Positions 32,883-44,337 are shown, numbered from the stretch's first letter. The stretch: 64,000 bases of DNA from Epinephelus fuscoguttatus (GCF_011397635.1 NC_064759.1:24576428-24640427), one strand, 5' to 3'. Translations and numbers: made by a program. Notes: a model not told the origin generated them from the letters alone.

Positions 32883-35134
32883 TTAAGAAAACACGACCAA
32901 AGAGACCAGTGGTGTCAGCAGGAGCAGAAGTCCAGCACTCGTGCTGCTGGCGCTGTTGCAGAAGTTCCCCTGACAGCACCTAACTTCTTCTCCAATGATG
33001 TTTGACATCAGTGCAGACGTTGTATTTGAGCAGACCAACTTGGAGGCACAGCCTTTAACGGCCACCTTTTCATTTCCTATATTCACTGAGAAATTGAAAA
33101 TAATGTTAGTGTGTGATCTGTCAGTTTTAATACAGCATCCCTCTGAGCAGAGGGAATATGTGGAGCAGAGTTAGATGTTTATATCATAGGCCGGTTACCT
33201 TTTGTTGAGATGCAGTAGTCCTCATTCCCGTCACAGTTCAGAGTTGCGGTGCATGATTGTCCATCACAGGTGAAGCACTTTTTGCCGTTTGGATTGGATT
33301 TGGTGGGCTCTGTAATACAGAACATACATTGTTCGTATTAGGTGTAGAGGGGGATTGAGGGGTGACTGTAATGTCCTGTTCTTCTTCAGTGCATTTTTAA
33401 ATCCCTTTTAATGGACTTTTGTTGGTCTTTCCCTGCTGATGAGCAGCTTACATATGAACAGATATACAAAATCCACCTAATGGCCAGAATAAATGTTGGC
33501 ACTGTTCATTTCTGCAAACCACAGATATGTTACATTTCTACATTTGTTTAGTGGACACATTGAAACTATGTTTCAGCAATGCTGTGGTTAACATGTGATT
33601 AGGTTCAGGAACAAAACGTCAGCTCATATACAACGGCACTTTAGAAACAGTGATGTGTTAGCCTGCATATGAAATGTACAAATGTAATGTATCCATGGTT
33701 TGCAAAAATGTGCAATGCCAACATTTTCTTCTGGCAACTGAGATGCCAGTTGTCTGTTCATGGACTGATGATGTGATGATTTTGAAATACAGGAAAATGT
33801 GACTCTTTTTACAGTAAGCTATGTAACAGGTAAGGTAATAAAACAAAATTGATTTAAACCTGGAAATTCTGTCTGTCTGCCTCTCTCTCACACACACTAA
33901 CTGTATTGTGACAGTTGGGGGTATCTTGCCCGTGGGCTCTACTGTAACAAATGGTGACTGACAGAAAAGTAATCTTCCTCATACTGGCTCTGGTCTTGGA
34001 ATTTGAGTCTCCTTGTGTCTCTTTCTACATCTGCTCCAAACATATTGTCTCAGGTTCTGATAGATGGACTGGCATCATCACTTCTCAATACCTACATTCA
34101 CATTGTCTCTATGGAACAAGACATAAATAAATGACTTGTATCTGTTAAAAATGTATTGGCTTAGTCAGTAAAATCAGAGTTATTTTAAAATAATGAAACA
34201 AGTCATTATTTGATATCTGAAACATGAACTTTTACGCTCTGTAGTTTTCAGTTTTTACAGCTTTTTGTTCATACTTTTCAATAAAAACAGCTCTCAATGC
34301 AGAGATGCATCTAAATACTAACAGACAATATAAGAAAGTTACCGGGGGCAGGTTGGGCGTTGCAGAGCGCTGAGGTGCAACACTTGCTGGTAATTACGGT
34401 TTTGGCACTCCCAAAGTTGGCTGAGGCCTCAACACACTCTTCAGCCACAGCACAACCCTTTGAGTTGATGTCAGCAAGTTTTGAACCACCTGAAAGAAAA
34501 GAGGAACTTTTGTAAACTGGGCCAGTGCTAAGCAGTTTTATAATAAAAACAATGCACCACAAATGGCCATACCTGCATATGAAATGACTCTTACTGCAAC
34601 ACACTGCGAAGGACATTCCTTTATTGTGTCTGTGCAGGTTCCTGAGGCTCCCGATATACACTCATAACATTTCAGGGAGTAGGCTGAGAAAACACAACAC
34701 TCATAAGTTAAAAAATGAAAATATAAAAGCAACATTTTATTCCACAAGGAGTGGACAAAATCTTTTTAACATCCTAACTCTGAAGTTAATTCATCAAAAT
34801 TATGAGCACAGCTGCAAAAATATGTATCAAGGTGGATGACAAGTGCCATTCAGACAGATGTTTGTTTTTTAACTACAGCAGAATATAGAGAACGCCAAAT
34901 CATCTGTGTACAAACTGCAGGTGAGTAACAAAGAGCAACAAGTACTTTACACACAATACTGTCATTTGGCATGTGACCGTAAGTGACACATCTGTAGTAT
35001 TTGTAAAGGTAAATGTAGTCATAATAAATTATAATCATTTCCTTAAAGATCAAACAGTTACGAAACAAATAACAGAACAAAAACTTGCCTTTAGGGAGAA
35101 GCACAATACCCAAGATCAGCGTGAGGAGATGCAT
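32883..35134 (-). CDS. two-domain GPI-anchored Ly6/uPAR protein
   Basis: Five exons on the minus strand: 35134-35089 (signal peptide [15 protein letters not shown]), 34683-34573, 34489-34343, 33309-33199, 33085-32883 with stop. All introns are phase 1 and the exons sum to 205 codons without a break. Domain 1 has [14 protein letters not shown] ... [11 protein letters not shown]; domain 2 has [12 protein letters not shown] ... [11 protein letters not shown]. Both show the CxxC start and CC-x4-CN end of three-finger Ly6/uPAR folds, each encoded by two exons (the first of each pair is 111 nt). The hydrophobic end [16 protein letters not shown] is a GPI-anchor signal. Intron 1 starts with GCAAGT, a GC-AG intron. 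The product is probably secreted to the cell surface; ligand unknown. Relatives are fish uPAR-like/PINLYP-like proteins. Its position next to smg9 recalls PLAUR-SMG9 in mammals. Confidence 0.88.
33455..34175. repeat. interspersed repeat inside Ly6 gene intron
   Basis: Lies in the 34342-33310 intron of the Ly6/uPAR gene. It shares long words with 3440-3800 and 57680-57885 and, near 33836-33880 (cctggaaattctgtctgtctg), with 2070-2115 and 56330-56370. It appears to be the more complete version of a repeat that is split up inside the segmental duplication. Confidence 0.6.
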
Positions 35135-35159
35135 TTTGTGATGGCAGGACACGACTGAG

Positions 35160-36037
35160 TATGAGTTTGATTTTCCACAGCTATAAGTAGTTCTCCTGAG
35201 AAGGGGTTGTCTTCATCCTCAGACCACTCCCTAGTCTCTCCTTGGCAGTGACTAAATGTGATACATATGGAAGGTCTTGTACATTTACATGAAATTAAAG
35301 TGATATGCTATCTGATTATGGGGCAATATTTGAATTACCTTCAACAAAAGGCCGTTAACTGAGGCGGGGTGCGGTTACCTGCCAGCGTTTGTTCACAGGC
35401 AACTGAAGAGTGAGTGCAGTGAGCTGTGCCGGTGGTAAATGTTTAACTTTTATCACTTATCAACAGTAGTGTGCTTTCTACTGCTTAGTGCCGGATAAAA
35501 GCCCCAACAGACAGATCAAAATATACATACATACACAGAAAGACAGACAGAACCAGTGAAATATTGTTTGTTTGTTTGTTTGTAATGAACCTCAAGATGC
35601 CAACGCCCAGAGCAACGACGACTGCAAACACATAGATAGCATTAGCTTATTAAACTAATGATATTTTTAGCAGTTAGAGTGTTGGCTGCATTTTTGTTTT
35701 TCCTTTCTTTTGCTTTTGTATAACTTTGATTTGGCTGTGTTGGCTCTTAAACTGCGTGCAATAGAAATCCGATTGATGCCCCGCAGCACGACGCTTTTTG
35801 TGTGTGTTGGGGCGGCACTCGACTCGCATCAATGATGCCGCTGGTGTGTTTTAGCCTTAATCCTCCCAACATCTCTGCTCTGTAATGTTTCTGTCGGCAC
35901 TGGAGGAGGTTTCTGGATGATCTAATTCACATGTAGGTTCAATTCAACTTGGCTGGCTCAAACCATTATACACAGGGATCTGTTAATCAGTGTTAAATAG
36001 TTTGTAACTTAATCAGAGGAACAAAAAGGACAGTAAT
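35160..36037. other. upstream region of Ly6 gene, no gene seen
   Basis: The first 100 bases (35160-35260) should hold the promoter and 5' UTR of the minus-strand Ly6/uPAR gene; no clear TATA box was identified. A (GTTT)n run is at 35562-35583. The last five bases (gtaat, 36033-36037) are the target duplication of the BEL/Pao element. Confidence 0.45.
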
Positions 36038-36231
36038 TATTGGAAATATACTCCTTAACCGTGTGTTAACACGTGATGTGGTAGCTGGGCATTCATCCAC
36101 AGTGGGACTCTGATTAAGGAGTTGACACGAAGGCAGAGAGCGGTTTGTTAACTTTATGCAGGCACTTCAGAGAATGGTACAACGGTACATGGACATATGT
36201 GTATGTGTGGTCTCTGAAAATACAAACAGAA

Positions 36232-36271
<40 letters not shown>

Positions 36272-36707
36272 CCATGTATGGTTTCATAAATGCCTGTGAT
36301 TTACTAAACGTAACTAAATAATAACTTAATGTACTCCACAGACACATTAATCATACATTCATCACATCTTCTGACATCATTTCAAGGCAGTAGGTTAGCT
36401 TAACAGGCCCTAACAAGCAGAAACGTTAGCTTGCTAAACACAAAGAAATTATCTCCAGCCATGTCAATATTCCTAGCACAAAACAACAAGAAGGGCACGT
36501 GAAGCATAAATAACTGAAAGGAAATACATTATAAGAGGTGCTTACATCCGTCACGAACGCACACCGTATGTCCTCACTCCTTCCTCTGCCTGCAGCAACT
36601 GGTGAAAATAAACAGAGCATGTGGCACTGAGCTAACTATGCAGGCAACAGCTCCTCCTACTGGCCACACAGAGGGCAGCAACTAACACTCCTGAGGGATT
36701 CTGCACA
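36038..36707 (-). repeat. 3' LTR of BEL/Pao element
   Basis: Matches 43070-43729 over its whole length. I counted about seven substitutions by eye, plus a longer (TA)n run (36237-36269). On the element strand it begins TGTGCAG and ends TCCAATA. The frame at 36426-36620 is part of the LTR and is not a gene. Confidence 0.93.
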
Positions 36708-36720
36708 GCCGCCCCCATAA
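36708..36720 (-). promoter_or_regulatory. polypurine tract of BEL/Pao element
   Basis: On the element strand the bases just before the 3' LTR read atgggggcggc, a short G-rich tract. This is the normal priming site for plus-strand DNA synthesis in LTR retrotransposons. Confidence 0.65.
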
Positions 36721-36765
36721 TAGCCTTGGCTGTTATGTACTCCTATTAATCCCTCTAGTCTCTAC

Positions 36766-37635
36766 TTAAGCGTCCTGGTTGTCGTCATCAGGTATGGCTG
36801 GCAGTTGAACCAATTTCACTACAGGCCGCGCATTGGTTCTGTCCTTCACTTTGATTTCTGCTGATCTGATATATCCATCTGCACTGGTGTGAAGCTTGAC
36901 AACCTTACCGATGGGCCAGTGTGCACGAGGTAGCTGTGAGTCAAGTATCATCACAACTGAATCTTGAGCCAATGCACTCGTAGGCTGGCGCCACTTTTGC
37001 CGGGTCTGCAGTGTGGGCAGGTAACTCCTGATAAACTGCGTCCAAAAGTGGTCCGCCATCATTTGGCTGTGTCGCCACCTCCTTCTTGTGAGAGTGTCAG
37101 GTGTGTATGTCACTTGTGGGAGGGAGGCGTCCCGCCGCCCCATCAGCAACATGCATGGTGTCACAGGATCTGGGTCCGCGATATTGGAAGACACATACCC
37201 AAGTGGTTTGGCATTGAGGATACCCTCCACCTCACATAGCAGGGTGAGAAGGACATCTTCTGTAACTGCTTGTGTCCCCATTACGACCTGCAGGGCTGTC
37301 TTCACAGAACGTATCTCCCGTTCCCATGCTCCGCCGAAGTGTGGGGCTGCCGGTGGATTGAATTTAAAGGAGATCTGTTGAGCTGCCAGACTCTCTTTAA
37401 GCTCAGGCTCCATGGCGGCGAAAGCCTCCTTAAGCTCCCGCTCCGCTCCCCGGAAATTTGTCCCCTGATCTGATAAGATTTCAGAAGGAGTTCCACGCCA
37501 AACTATAAATCGTCTCAGGGCGAGGAGAAATGCATCTGCATCCAGACTGCTGAGCAAATCCAGATGGACGGCACTTGAATATTGCTCCCCAGCGCTTCTC
37601 ATTGCGACGACCAATCTTGACTGTGTGCGGTCCAA
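36766..37635 (-). pseudogene. BEL/Pao integrase catalytic core and C-terminus
   Basis: About 285 residues in one frame. The DDE integrase core shows AVHLDLLSSLDADAFLLAL (first Asp region), SDQGTNFRGAERELKEAF (second Asp) and PHFGGAWEREIRSVK (Glu). It is followed by ILNAKPLGYVSS, TPCMLLMGRR and the C-terminal WPIGKVVKLH domain characteristic of Pao-type integrases, then a natural stop at 36766. The true reading continues from the upstream frame (37481-39034). A frame change near 37600 separates them, so the apparent start here is not real. Confidence 0.88.
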
Positions 37636-39034
37636 AACAGTCTACGCCCGTTGAATAAAATGGTGGCTGGAAAAGTCGAAGTCTAGCTGGGGGTAAATCA
37701 GCCATGACTGGCACAGCGGGCTGTCCCTTCCATCTTTTGCATCCTACGCAGGCCCTTTGGTTGCGTTTGACTGCCTGTCTTCTTTGCAGGACCCAATACT
37801 GGCGTCTGAGCTCAGCATAAACTCGGTCAGGGCCAGGGTGCAGCAGGCGTTCATCTGTGTCACGGATGAGGAGGTTTGTTGTAGCATGGTGGGGATCCAG
37901 CACGATTGGATGAACGTCAATGGGAGCCAAGTTGTTCAGGTTCCGCAGACGTCCACCAACGCGGATGAGTCCAAGTTCATTGTCCCACTCTGGTGCTAGA
38001 CAGCTTAGTCTACTGCTTGGGGGCACCTGATGACCAGACCTCAGAGACTTAACTTCCTTCGGGAAACTTTCACTCTGGCAGGCTCTGAGGAGATGAAGCT
38101 CAGCATCACGGAGGCTATCTGGTGGTGACATAGCGGGGTCTGAGGTCGCCGCCCCATGTAGAGACTGCTCCGTAGCACTAAGTAAATTGGCCCAGGTTGA
38201 ATACTGTGTGGCATCAATGGCTGGAACTGTTAGAAGGGACTGGGTGAGACCACAGAAGATACCCCCTTTTAGTTCTTCTGCACCTTCGGCTTCACCTGTG
38301 ATTTCAGCCGAGGGCCATTGGTCTGGTGGCTTGTAAAGGAATGAAGGTCCCTGGAACCAGCGACTGGGATTGGCTAGATCTGCTATTGACTTTCCCCTTG
38401 TGATGTCATCTGCTGGGTTACTGGTGGAGTCGACGTACCGCCATTCCTTCCCGTGAGTGAGCTCCTGGATCTCTGAAACTCTTGTCCCAACGAAGACTTT
38501 GTATCTACAAGAGTCAGATTTAAGCCAGGTAAGGACCATAGTTGAGTCCGACCACAGGAATGTGTTGGTGATGTGCAGAGTCAGCTCACGGTTTATGAGG
38601 GCAGACAGCTGAGCTCCACTTGATGCACCACAGAGCTCTAGCCGTGAGATGGACAATTGGTGCCTAGGTGCCACCTTCGATCTGGCCATTACAAAGGAGA
38701 CATGTATCCTTTCTCCGTCATGCATGGTCAGGTAGGCCACTGAGCCATATGCTTGCTCCGATGCATCACAGAATATATGTAGCATATATTCTATGTCTTC
38801 AGTAGCCAATTCTGGTGGTGCGTAGGTCCTGGGGATGGAAATACTGGCTAGCTGTGGCAGCTCCTTCTCCCAGCTACCCCAGGCCTTGAGGAGATCCGGA
38901 GGGAGATTTGGATCATCCCAGCCTCTTTTCTTTGCCCACAGATTCCTCACAATGACCTTCGCTCTTGTCGTGAAGGGGATCATCAGGCCTAGGGGGTCAT
39001 ACTGTGCTGCTAAAACATGGTAGATATTCCTCAA
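37481..39034 (-). pseudogene. BEL/Pao RT end, RNase H and integrase zinc domain
   Basis: 517 residues. It opens with the BEL/Pao landmark YDPLGLMIPFTTRAK after RT. The RNase H follows (LHIFCDASEQAYGSVAYL, ISRLELCGASSGAQL, FLWSDSTMVLTWL, STSNPADDITRG). The integrase N-terminal HHCC-type region is HPGPDRVYAELRRQYWVLQ ... CVGCKRWKG, and PFYSTGVDCFGPH starts the catalytic core before the frame is lost near 37600. The frame change from the preceding RT piece is one base, near 39040. Confidence 0.9.
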
Positions 39035-39441
39035 TGTAGAAGTTGGGTCTCCAGTAGCCTCAACTTGTAGCCAAGCTCATCTGTTTCCCAGTGCCATATT
39101 AGACCCAAGGCCATCTCCTGTGGGTTAGTTGATTTCTCCATGAGCCACAACTCCGTACTCGGTGACCTGGCAGCAGGTGGCAGATGAGCAATGACTGATG
39201 ACTCATTGCAGGCCCACTGACGGATTTCGAATCCTCCCTCTGCCAGAACTTGCCGCATTTTATCCACCAGGCCCTTTGCTAGCTTGGTTGTAGGGAGGCT
39301 CTGAAGGCAGTTATCAACATAGAAAGACTGCATCAGAGACTGCCAGATGTCCTCATTCCCCTCTCCTGAATTCTTCACATGTGCCTGCAGTGCGAACGTG
39401 GCACAGCAGGGGCTGCTGGCTGTGCCAAATGGCAGAACCTG
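39031..39441 (-). pseudogene. BEL/Pao RT palm, after in-frame stop
   Basis: Directly continues the frame of 42132-39442 after one TAG stop (39444-39442). The first 21 codons contain QVLPFGTASSPCCATFAL (RT motif B). The piece then shows FYVDNCLQS at the RT motif C position, where BEL/Pao elements commonly have YVDD; here the second residue of the pair is Asn. It ends at a stop caused by a one-base frame change near 39040. Confidence 0.85.
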
Positions 39442-42132
39442 CTACTGGTACACATCTGGTTCTCTTTCCCTCTGCAAGTTTCGCCAAACGAATCTCAGTA
39501 ATGGCTGGTCCTCTGGGAGAAGACAGACCTGGTGAAACATGGCACGGATGTCACCACTAATTGCCACCTGATACTGCCTGAACCGCAGAAGAACCCCAAG
39601 AAGCGTTGGGCCGAGTGTAGGGCCCGGCAGGAGCTGATCATTCAGAGAGAGACCGTGATAGTTAAAGGAGCAATTGAAAACCAGCCTGTGTTTCCCATTA
39701 TGCTCAACTAAGTGATGTGGTATAAACCAGGATTCTTGAGACTCCTTCACCTGCTCAGGCTCAAGTTTCACCACACATCCACCATCAATCAGTTTTTTCA
39801 TCTCATCCTCATAGATCTGAGCTTTGGTAGAATCTTTAACCAGCCGCCGTTCTGTACTCCTGAGAGTTGGCATCACCGATTCCACGGTAGCTCGTAGTTT
39901 TGGAGCATTCTTGAGACGAGGTAGGGGAGTAGCATAGCGTAATGTATCTCCAACCTCGACTCTTACTTTGCGAGACTTCAGGACGGCAATGGCTTCGTCA
40001 TCTTGACAGGAGCGTACTGCCAGCTTCTCGCTGCGAAAGGGGAGGACATCAACTTGCAAGAGACGCTCTACATGCTGGTAAATGTTCTCTGTTGCTGGCC
40101 TTGATGTTGATGAGAAGTAGCATGTCCGAGTCTGTGAGCCATTGGGTGTATGGTCATCTGGCCTTTGCAGAGCCCAGCCCAACTCCGTATGGACCGCACC
40201 AGGACCACCATCTGGACTCATCCGAACTGGCTCTCTGGCAGCTATCAAGCATGTATTATCTGCCTCAATCAGGAGAAGAGGGTGCACATTTTCGAAGGAC
40301 TGAATAGGTATCCCCCTCAGATGGCGATAGCGCTTCTGTCGGAGGCTTACTGGATAGGACTGTTCGGCCAAAGCCATACGCTGGGCTGTGAAAGCTCCCC
40401 TTATAAGGTGCTTCTCTCCAGGCTGTGTTTGGGAGGAAATATAGAAATCCACCGAGGAGCCAGTGAAGTGTGCGACATCATGGTGGACGGTCCGCAGCAC
40501 CATAGACTCTACCTCTCCTTTAAGGCAAAGGTGGGACACAGCTGCGGGAAGGATGATGGTTCGTTCAGCTCCATCGTCCAGGATTGCATGAGTGGGTAGA
40601 GACTTGTTTCCATGGCTCACAATTACTGGCACAACCTTTAAGTAGACCCTTCCACCCTGCTTGGCTGGGGTGAACTTGGCTCTAGTTGAGGGAGTGATAA
40701 GATAAACTCCTGAACCTGCCCTGGCGATGACATGAAGAACTTTCAGGTGTATATCCTGGCATTCGCTACAGGCTTTCTTCAGTGTGCATTCCTCAGTGAC
40801 GTGGCTTGTACGGCCGCATCTCCTGCAACGTTTTCCATCAGTAATCCATTTCTCAATTTGGTCAGCTGTACATGCTGCAATGTTGGGGCACTGGGAGAGA
40901 TAATGTTCTACACTCTTGCAAAATAAACACAGACGTTTGGATCTCTTATCTTTGGCGACTGACTGACTAACCTTGAGTAAAGGGTTACCATCCTTAGGTT
41001 TTTCAGTACCATAATAGACTATCGACTGAGTCTTGGATTTTGGAGCAGAAATCCTTTCCTTCTTGGGAGTAGCCTGCTTTTCTGCCTGGTGGCGTTGAGC
41101 CATTTTCAACGACAATCTCTGGGCTTCTGCCTTGAACTTTAACCACTCGGCAAGGTCTCTCAAGTTGTAAGGATGAAGGCTGTTTGTTTGAAATCGGCCA
41201 TACGCTTGGAGATGCTCCACAAAACTGTCTCTTGAGTACCTAGGCAACTTACTTAAGAGCCTGTCCACATGTCCAGTGGACATTATCTCAATCCCATTCG
41301 GACCTTCAAGTGCTGTTAGCATTCCCACCAGCAGGTCTACATTGAGAGCAAAACTCTGGAATGCCTTTGAATCACCCGGTTTCACATCTGGGGCATTCAA
41401 GATTGCGGCTACTTCGCTCTGTGCAAGCTGATGTGGCTGCCCATACTGATGCTGCAGTGCCTGCATTGCCGTGGTGTATGGCTGCGGACAGTGTCGACAT
41501 GACTGTGCTATCAGCCGTGCTTCATCCAATATGAGCTGCTCCATGAGCACTCTGTATTTATAGTGCTCAGAAAGTTCAGGGTGTGGCTGCAGCAGGTGAT
41601 CCAGGGCCATCTTTAAGTCTGCAAACTCCCTCTCACTATCATGCTCCAATTTAGGAAGCTTAGGAACTGGGACAGGTTGTGCAGGAAGTGGGAGAGGAGG
41701 TAGTAGCCCTGGTGTTACAGCTTGTGTCACGGCGGGTCTCAACCCTAGCGCAGGCTGAGGCACTGGGTGGCCCATGGTGGGAGGCTGAGAAGACCCCAAC
41801 GCCAGGGTTGGTTGATAACTCAGCTGAAACATTGGGGTTGGTTGATATGTTGGCACGGGATAAGGCTGATAAGCTGGCTGGATTGTAGTACTGTAATTGG
41901 GCTGATAAATGGGCTGACCGACTGTCATTGGAGTGGACTGATAGCCAGGCTGTGGTGCTACACTTGGAGCTTGGAGCTGTGGTTGGAATACTGGCTGAAC
42001 CATATTTGGGATAACTAACTGAGATCCGAGCTGTGGCAAGGCAATATTGGCTGGGTAAGGTGTAGACTGCATCATACCGGAGGGAGCTTGATAGTGCATT
42101 GGTAGAGTGGGTGTAGTTTGGGTGTACAGCAT
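39442..42132 (-). pseudogene. BEL/Pao Gag-protease-RT frame
   Basis: 896 residues. The N-terminal quarter is rich in Tyr-Gln-Pro repeats (YQPYPVPTYQPTPMFQLSYQ). A Gag capsid-like region (DLKMALDHLLQPHPELSEHY, LLSKLPRYSRDSF) comes next. Two CCHC-type knuckles follow (CLFCKSVEHYLSQC, CRRCGRTSHVTEEC). The aspartic protease has AILDDGAERTII. RT begins with GKHRLVFNCSFNYHGLSLND and motif A AISGDIRAMFHQVCL. The frame ends in an in-frame TAG right after REREPDVYQ. Gag and Pol form one long frame in this family, which agrees. Confidence 0.9.
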
Positions 42133-43037
42133 TGAGATCCAGGTGGCGAAAACAAAGATGTTGATTGAGGAGTCGGTCCTGGGGCGAACTGCAGCATTGG
42201 ATTGACAGAAGCAATAGATTGAGGCCAGTAGGCGGCCTGCGGAGGCACAAAGGTGGCTGGCTGGGTTGCTGAATAGCTAAGAGCTCCAGGTACTGGAAGG
42301 GATGTTGGTTGCACCAAACTGGGGGTAGCAGACTGTTGCATCATAGCAGCAGCTGTCATTTGAGTAGATGAGATGGTAGGAGGTAAGGCTTGTGTCAATG
42401 TGTAGCAAGTTGACGTTATACCGTGATGTGCAGTGGGCTGCGAGGCTGCCATGTGCCTAAAAGCATAGTTCACCTGTGGCTGAGACACAAACTGCTTACT
42501 GCTTTCCACGGGTTGTGTAGTGGCGGTACTCATAAAATAGCGATCAGAGACAAGTACAGAGTATCCTGACATTATTGATCCGCTTACAGCAGAGCTGACA
42601 TCTGAATGAACTTCGTTGTCTGATTCTTCGCCACTACTGTGATCATGTCCTCCTGTTGAGGGTTTAGATGCAAACCTTAAACTATCATCGAATTGACAGG
42701 AAAGGTTATCTGGCTGACTTGCGTGCTCCTTACCATCAACTACATAATGTGGCTGTTGCTGGGGTAACTCAGGTGAGAGCCCGAACACAGAATGTGGCTG
42801 GTCACTTCGTGTAGCAGACTCGGCATGCATACCTGGTGACTGCAGCACTTTAGTGTTGGCACTCGGGAGTTTGCTCCTTGCTCCCTGCTGTTTTTGAGAA
42901 GCAGTGGAGGACAACAACTGAGGAGATAAGTTCACTTGATAGTCCAGCAAGTGTGTGGGGAGACGCCTGTCCCTTCTCTGTCCAGTTATAATGCTGTCAG
43001 CAGATGCTGCTGCTCCCTGCTCGTCCATATCTATCAC
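42072..43037 (-). pseudogene. BEL/Pao Gag N-terminal frame
   Basis: 321 residues beginning at the first Met after the primer site (MIDMDEQGAAASADS). Rich in Ser, Gln and Pro, with no enzymatic motif. It overlaps the next frame, and the continuation TQTTPTLPMHYQAP lies one frame off, so a single-base shift occurs near 42130. It presumably is the start of the Gag polyprotein. Confidence 0.8.
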
Positions 43038-43050
43038 TGTGGGTGAATTG

Positions 43051-43068
43051 ATCCGGCTCGAAGGACCA
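43051..43068 (-). promoter_or_regulatory. primer-binding site, tRNA-Tyr
   Basis: On the element strand, one base inside the 5' LTR, TGGTCCTTCGAGCCGGAT is complementary to the 3' end of eukaryotic tRNA-Tyr (ATCCGGCTCGAAGGA plus CCA). The run of 18 matching bases adjoining the LTR makes this the minus-strand primer site. Confidence 0.85.
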
Positions 43069-43069
43069 T

Positions 43070-43729
43070 TATTGGAAATATACTCCTTAACCGTGTGTTA
43101 ACACGTGATGTGGTAGCTGGGCATTCATCCACAGTGGGACTCTGATTAAGGAGTTGACACGAAGGCAGAGAGCGGTTTGTTAACTTTATGCAGGCACTTC
43201 AGAGAATGGTGCAACGGTACATGGACATATGCGTATGTGTGGTCTCTGAAAATACAAACAGAAATACATATATATATATATATATATATATAACCATGTA
43301 TGGTTTCATAAATGCCTGTGATTTACTAAACTTAACTAAATAATAACTTAATGTACTCCACAGACACATTAATCATACATTCATCACATCTTCTGACATC
43401 ATTTCAAGGCAGTAGGTTAGCTTAACAGGCCCTAACAAGCAGAAACGTTAGCTTGCTAAACACAAAGAAATTATCTCCAGCCATGTCAATATTCCTAGCA
43501 CAAAACAACAAGAAGGGCACGTGAAGCATAAATAACTGAAAGGAAATACATTATAAGAGGTGCTTACATCCGTCACGAACGCACACCGTATGTCCTCACT
43601 TCTTCCTCTGCCTGCAGCAACTGGTGAAAACGAACAGAGCATGTGGCACTGAGCTAACTATGCAGGCAACAGCTCCTCCTACTGGCCACACAGAGGGCAG
43701 CAACTAACACTCCTGAGAGATTCTGCACA
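43070..43729 (-). repeat. 5' LTR of BEL/Pao element
   Basis: 660 bases, direct repeat of 36038-36707. Starts TGTGCAG on the element strand. It should hold the promoter. The (TA)n run at 43268-43292 is shorter than in the other LTR. The frame 43448-43642 belongs to the LTR. Confidence 0.93.
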
Positions 43730-43734
43730 GTAAT

Positions 43735-44337
43735 ACTTTAAGAATAACTATACTCCAATGATTCCAGCAGAGACAATGATGAGGCTGCTCTGTGCTAAGG
43801 GTTTATTTTCTTTTGCTGCTGCAGTTACTTCTCTGAAGTGATAAAATAAGGACAAGTTTGTTCACTAGTGACACGCACTCACAGTACCTAAGGGTGTATG
43901 CTGAACGAAAAAAAACAAGCCCAGTCAAGTAAAAAAAATAAGTCTTCCTCGAATACACGTAACAGCAAATCAAATTCAAATCACTTCAAGCTTTATGTGA
44001 AGATTTGACATTCCCAAATTTTGAGTCACGCTTGCTGGGGTGGTGTGATGCTCAGAACTGTTAGAAAAGTAATCACCCCAGTTAATCTCATAAAAGCTAC
44101 AAAAAAAGCTGTAGATAGCCCTAAAAAGGGAATAGGCTGCTAGAGATGATATGTATGAACAATGCAAATGTGGTTTTGATAAGAAGCAAGGCTCCAAGGA
44201 TCGGCATGAGCTCTTCTGGGAGGAGTCTCGGGATGAGCTCAAATCTGACCTTTAAGTTATAGTGGCTGTCATTTGACTTCAGTTCTGCTTTGAAAATGTA
44301 AATGTTTACTTGAGGTAGGTCATCATGGTGAACACTA
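43735..44337. other. intergenic, nothing recognised
   Basis: Sequence right of the BEL/Pao insertion. An 88-residue minus-strand frame (43976-44242) is Ser-rich at its start and has no domain I recognise. Taken as non-coding. Confidence 0.45.

Larger units (their letters stand above)
36038..43729 (-). mobile_element. BEL/Pao LTR retrotransposon, recent insertion
   Basis: A 7.7-kb element on the minus strand, flanked by gtaat at 36033-36037 and 43730-43734 (5-bp target duplication, usual for BEL/Pao). LTRs lie at 43070-43729 (5') and 36038-36707 (3'). A primer-binding site complementary to tRNA-Tyr is at 43068-43051, and a purine tract (gggggcggc) is next to the 3' LTR. The coding order is Gag, zinc knuckles, protease, RT, RNase H, integrase, as in BEL/Pao. 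One internal stop and three frame changes interrupt it. There is no envelope-like gene. It inserted between the Ly6/uPAR gene and smg9. Confidence 0.93.

Noticed and set aside
36426-36620. 64-residue frame found twice (also 43448-43642)
   Set aside because: Both copies are inside the BEL/Pao LTRs; duplication reflects the LTR pair, not a conserved small gene.
43045-43075. tRNA-Tyr-like sequence
   Set aside because: Only the 3' 18 bases of tRNA-Tyr are represented, in the antisense sense next to an LTR. It is a primer-binding site, not a tRNA gene.
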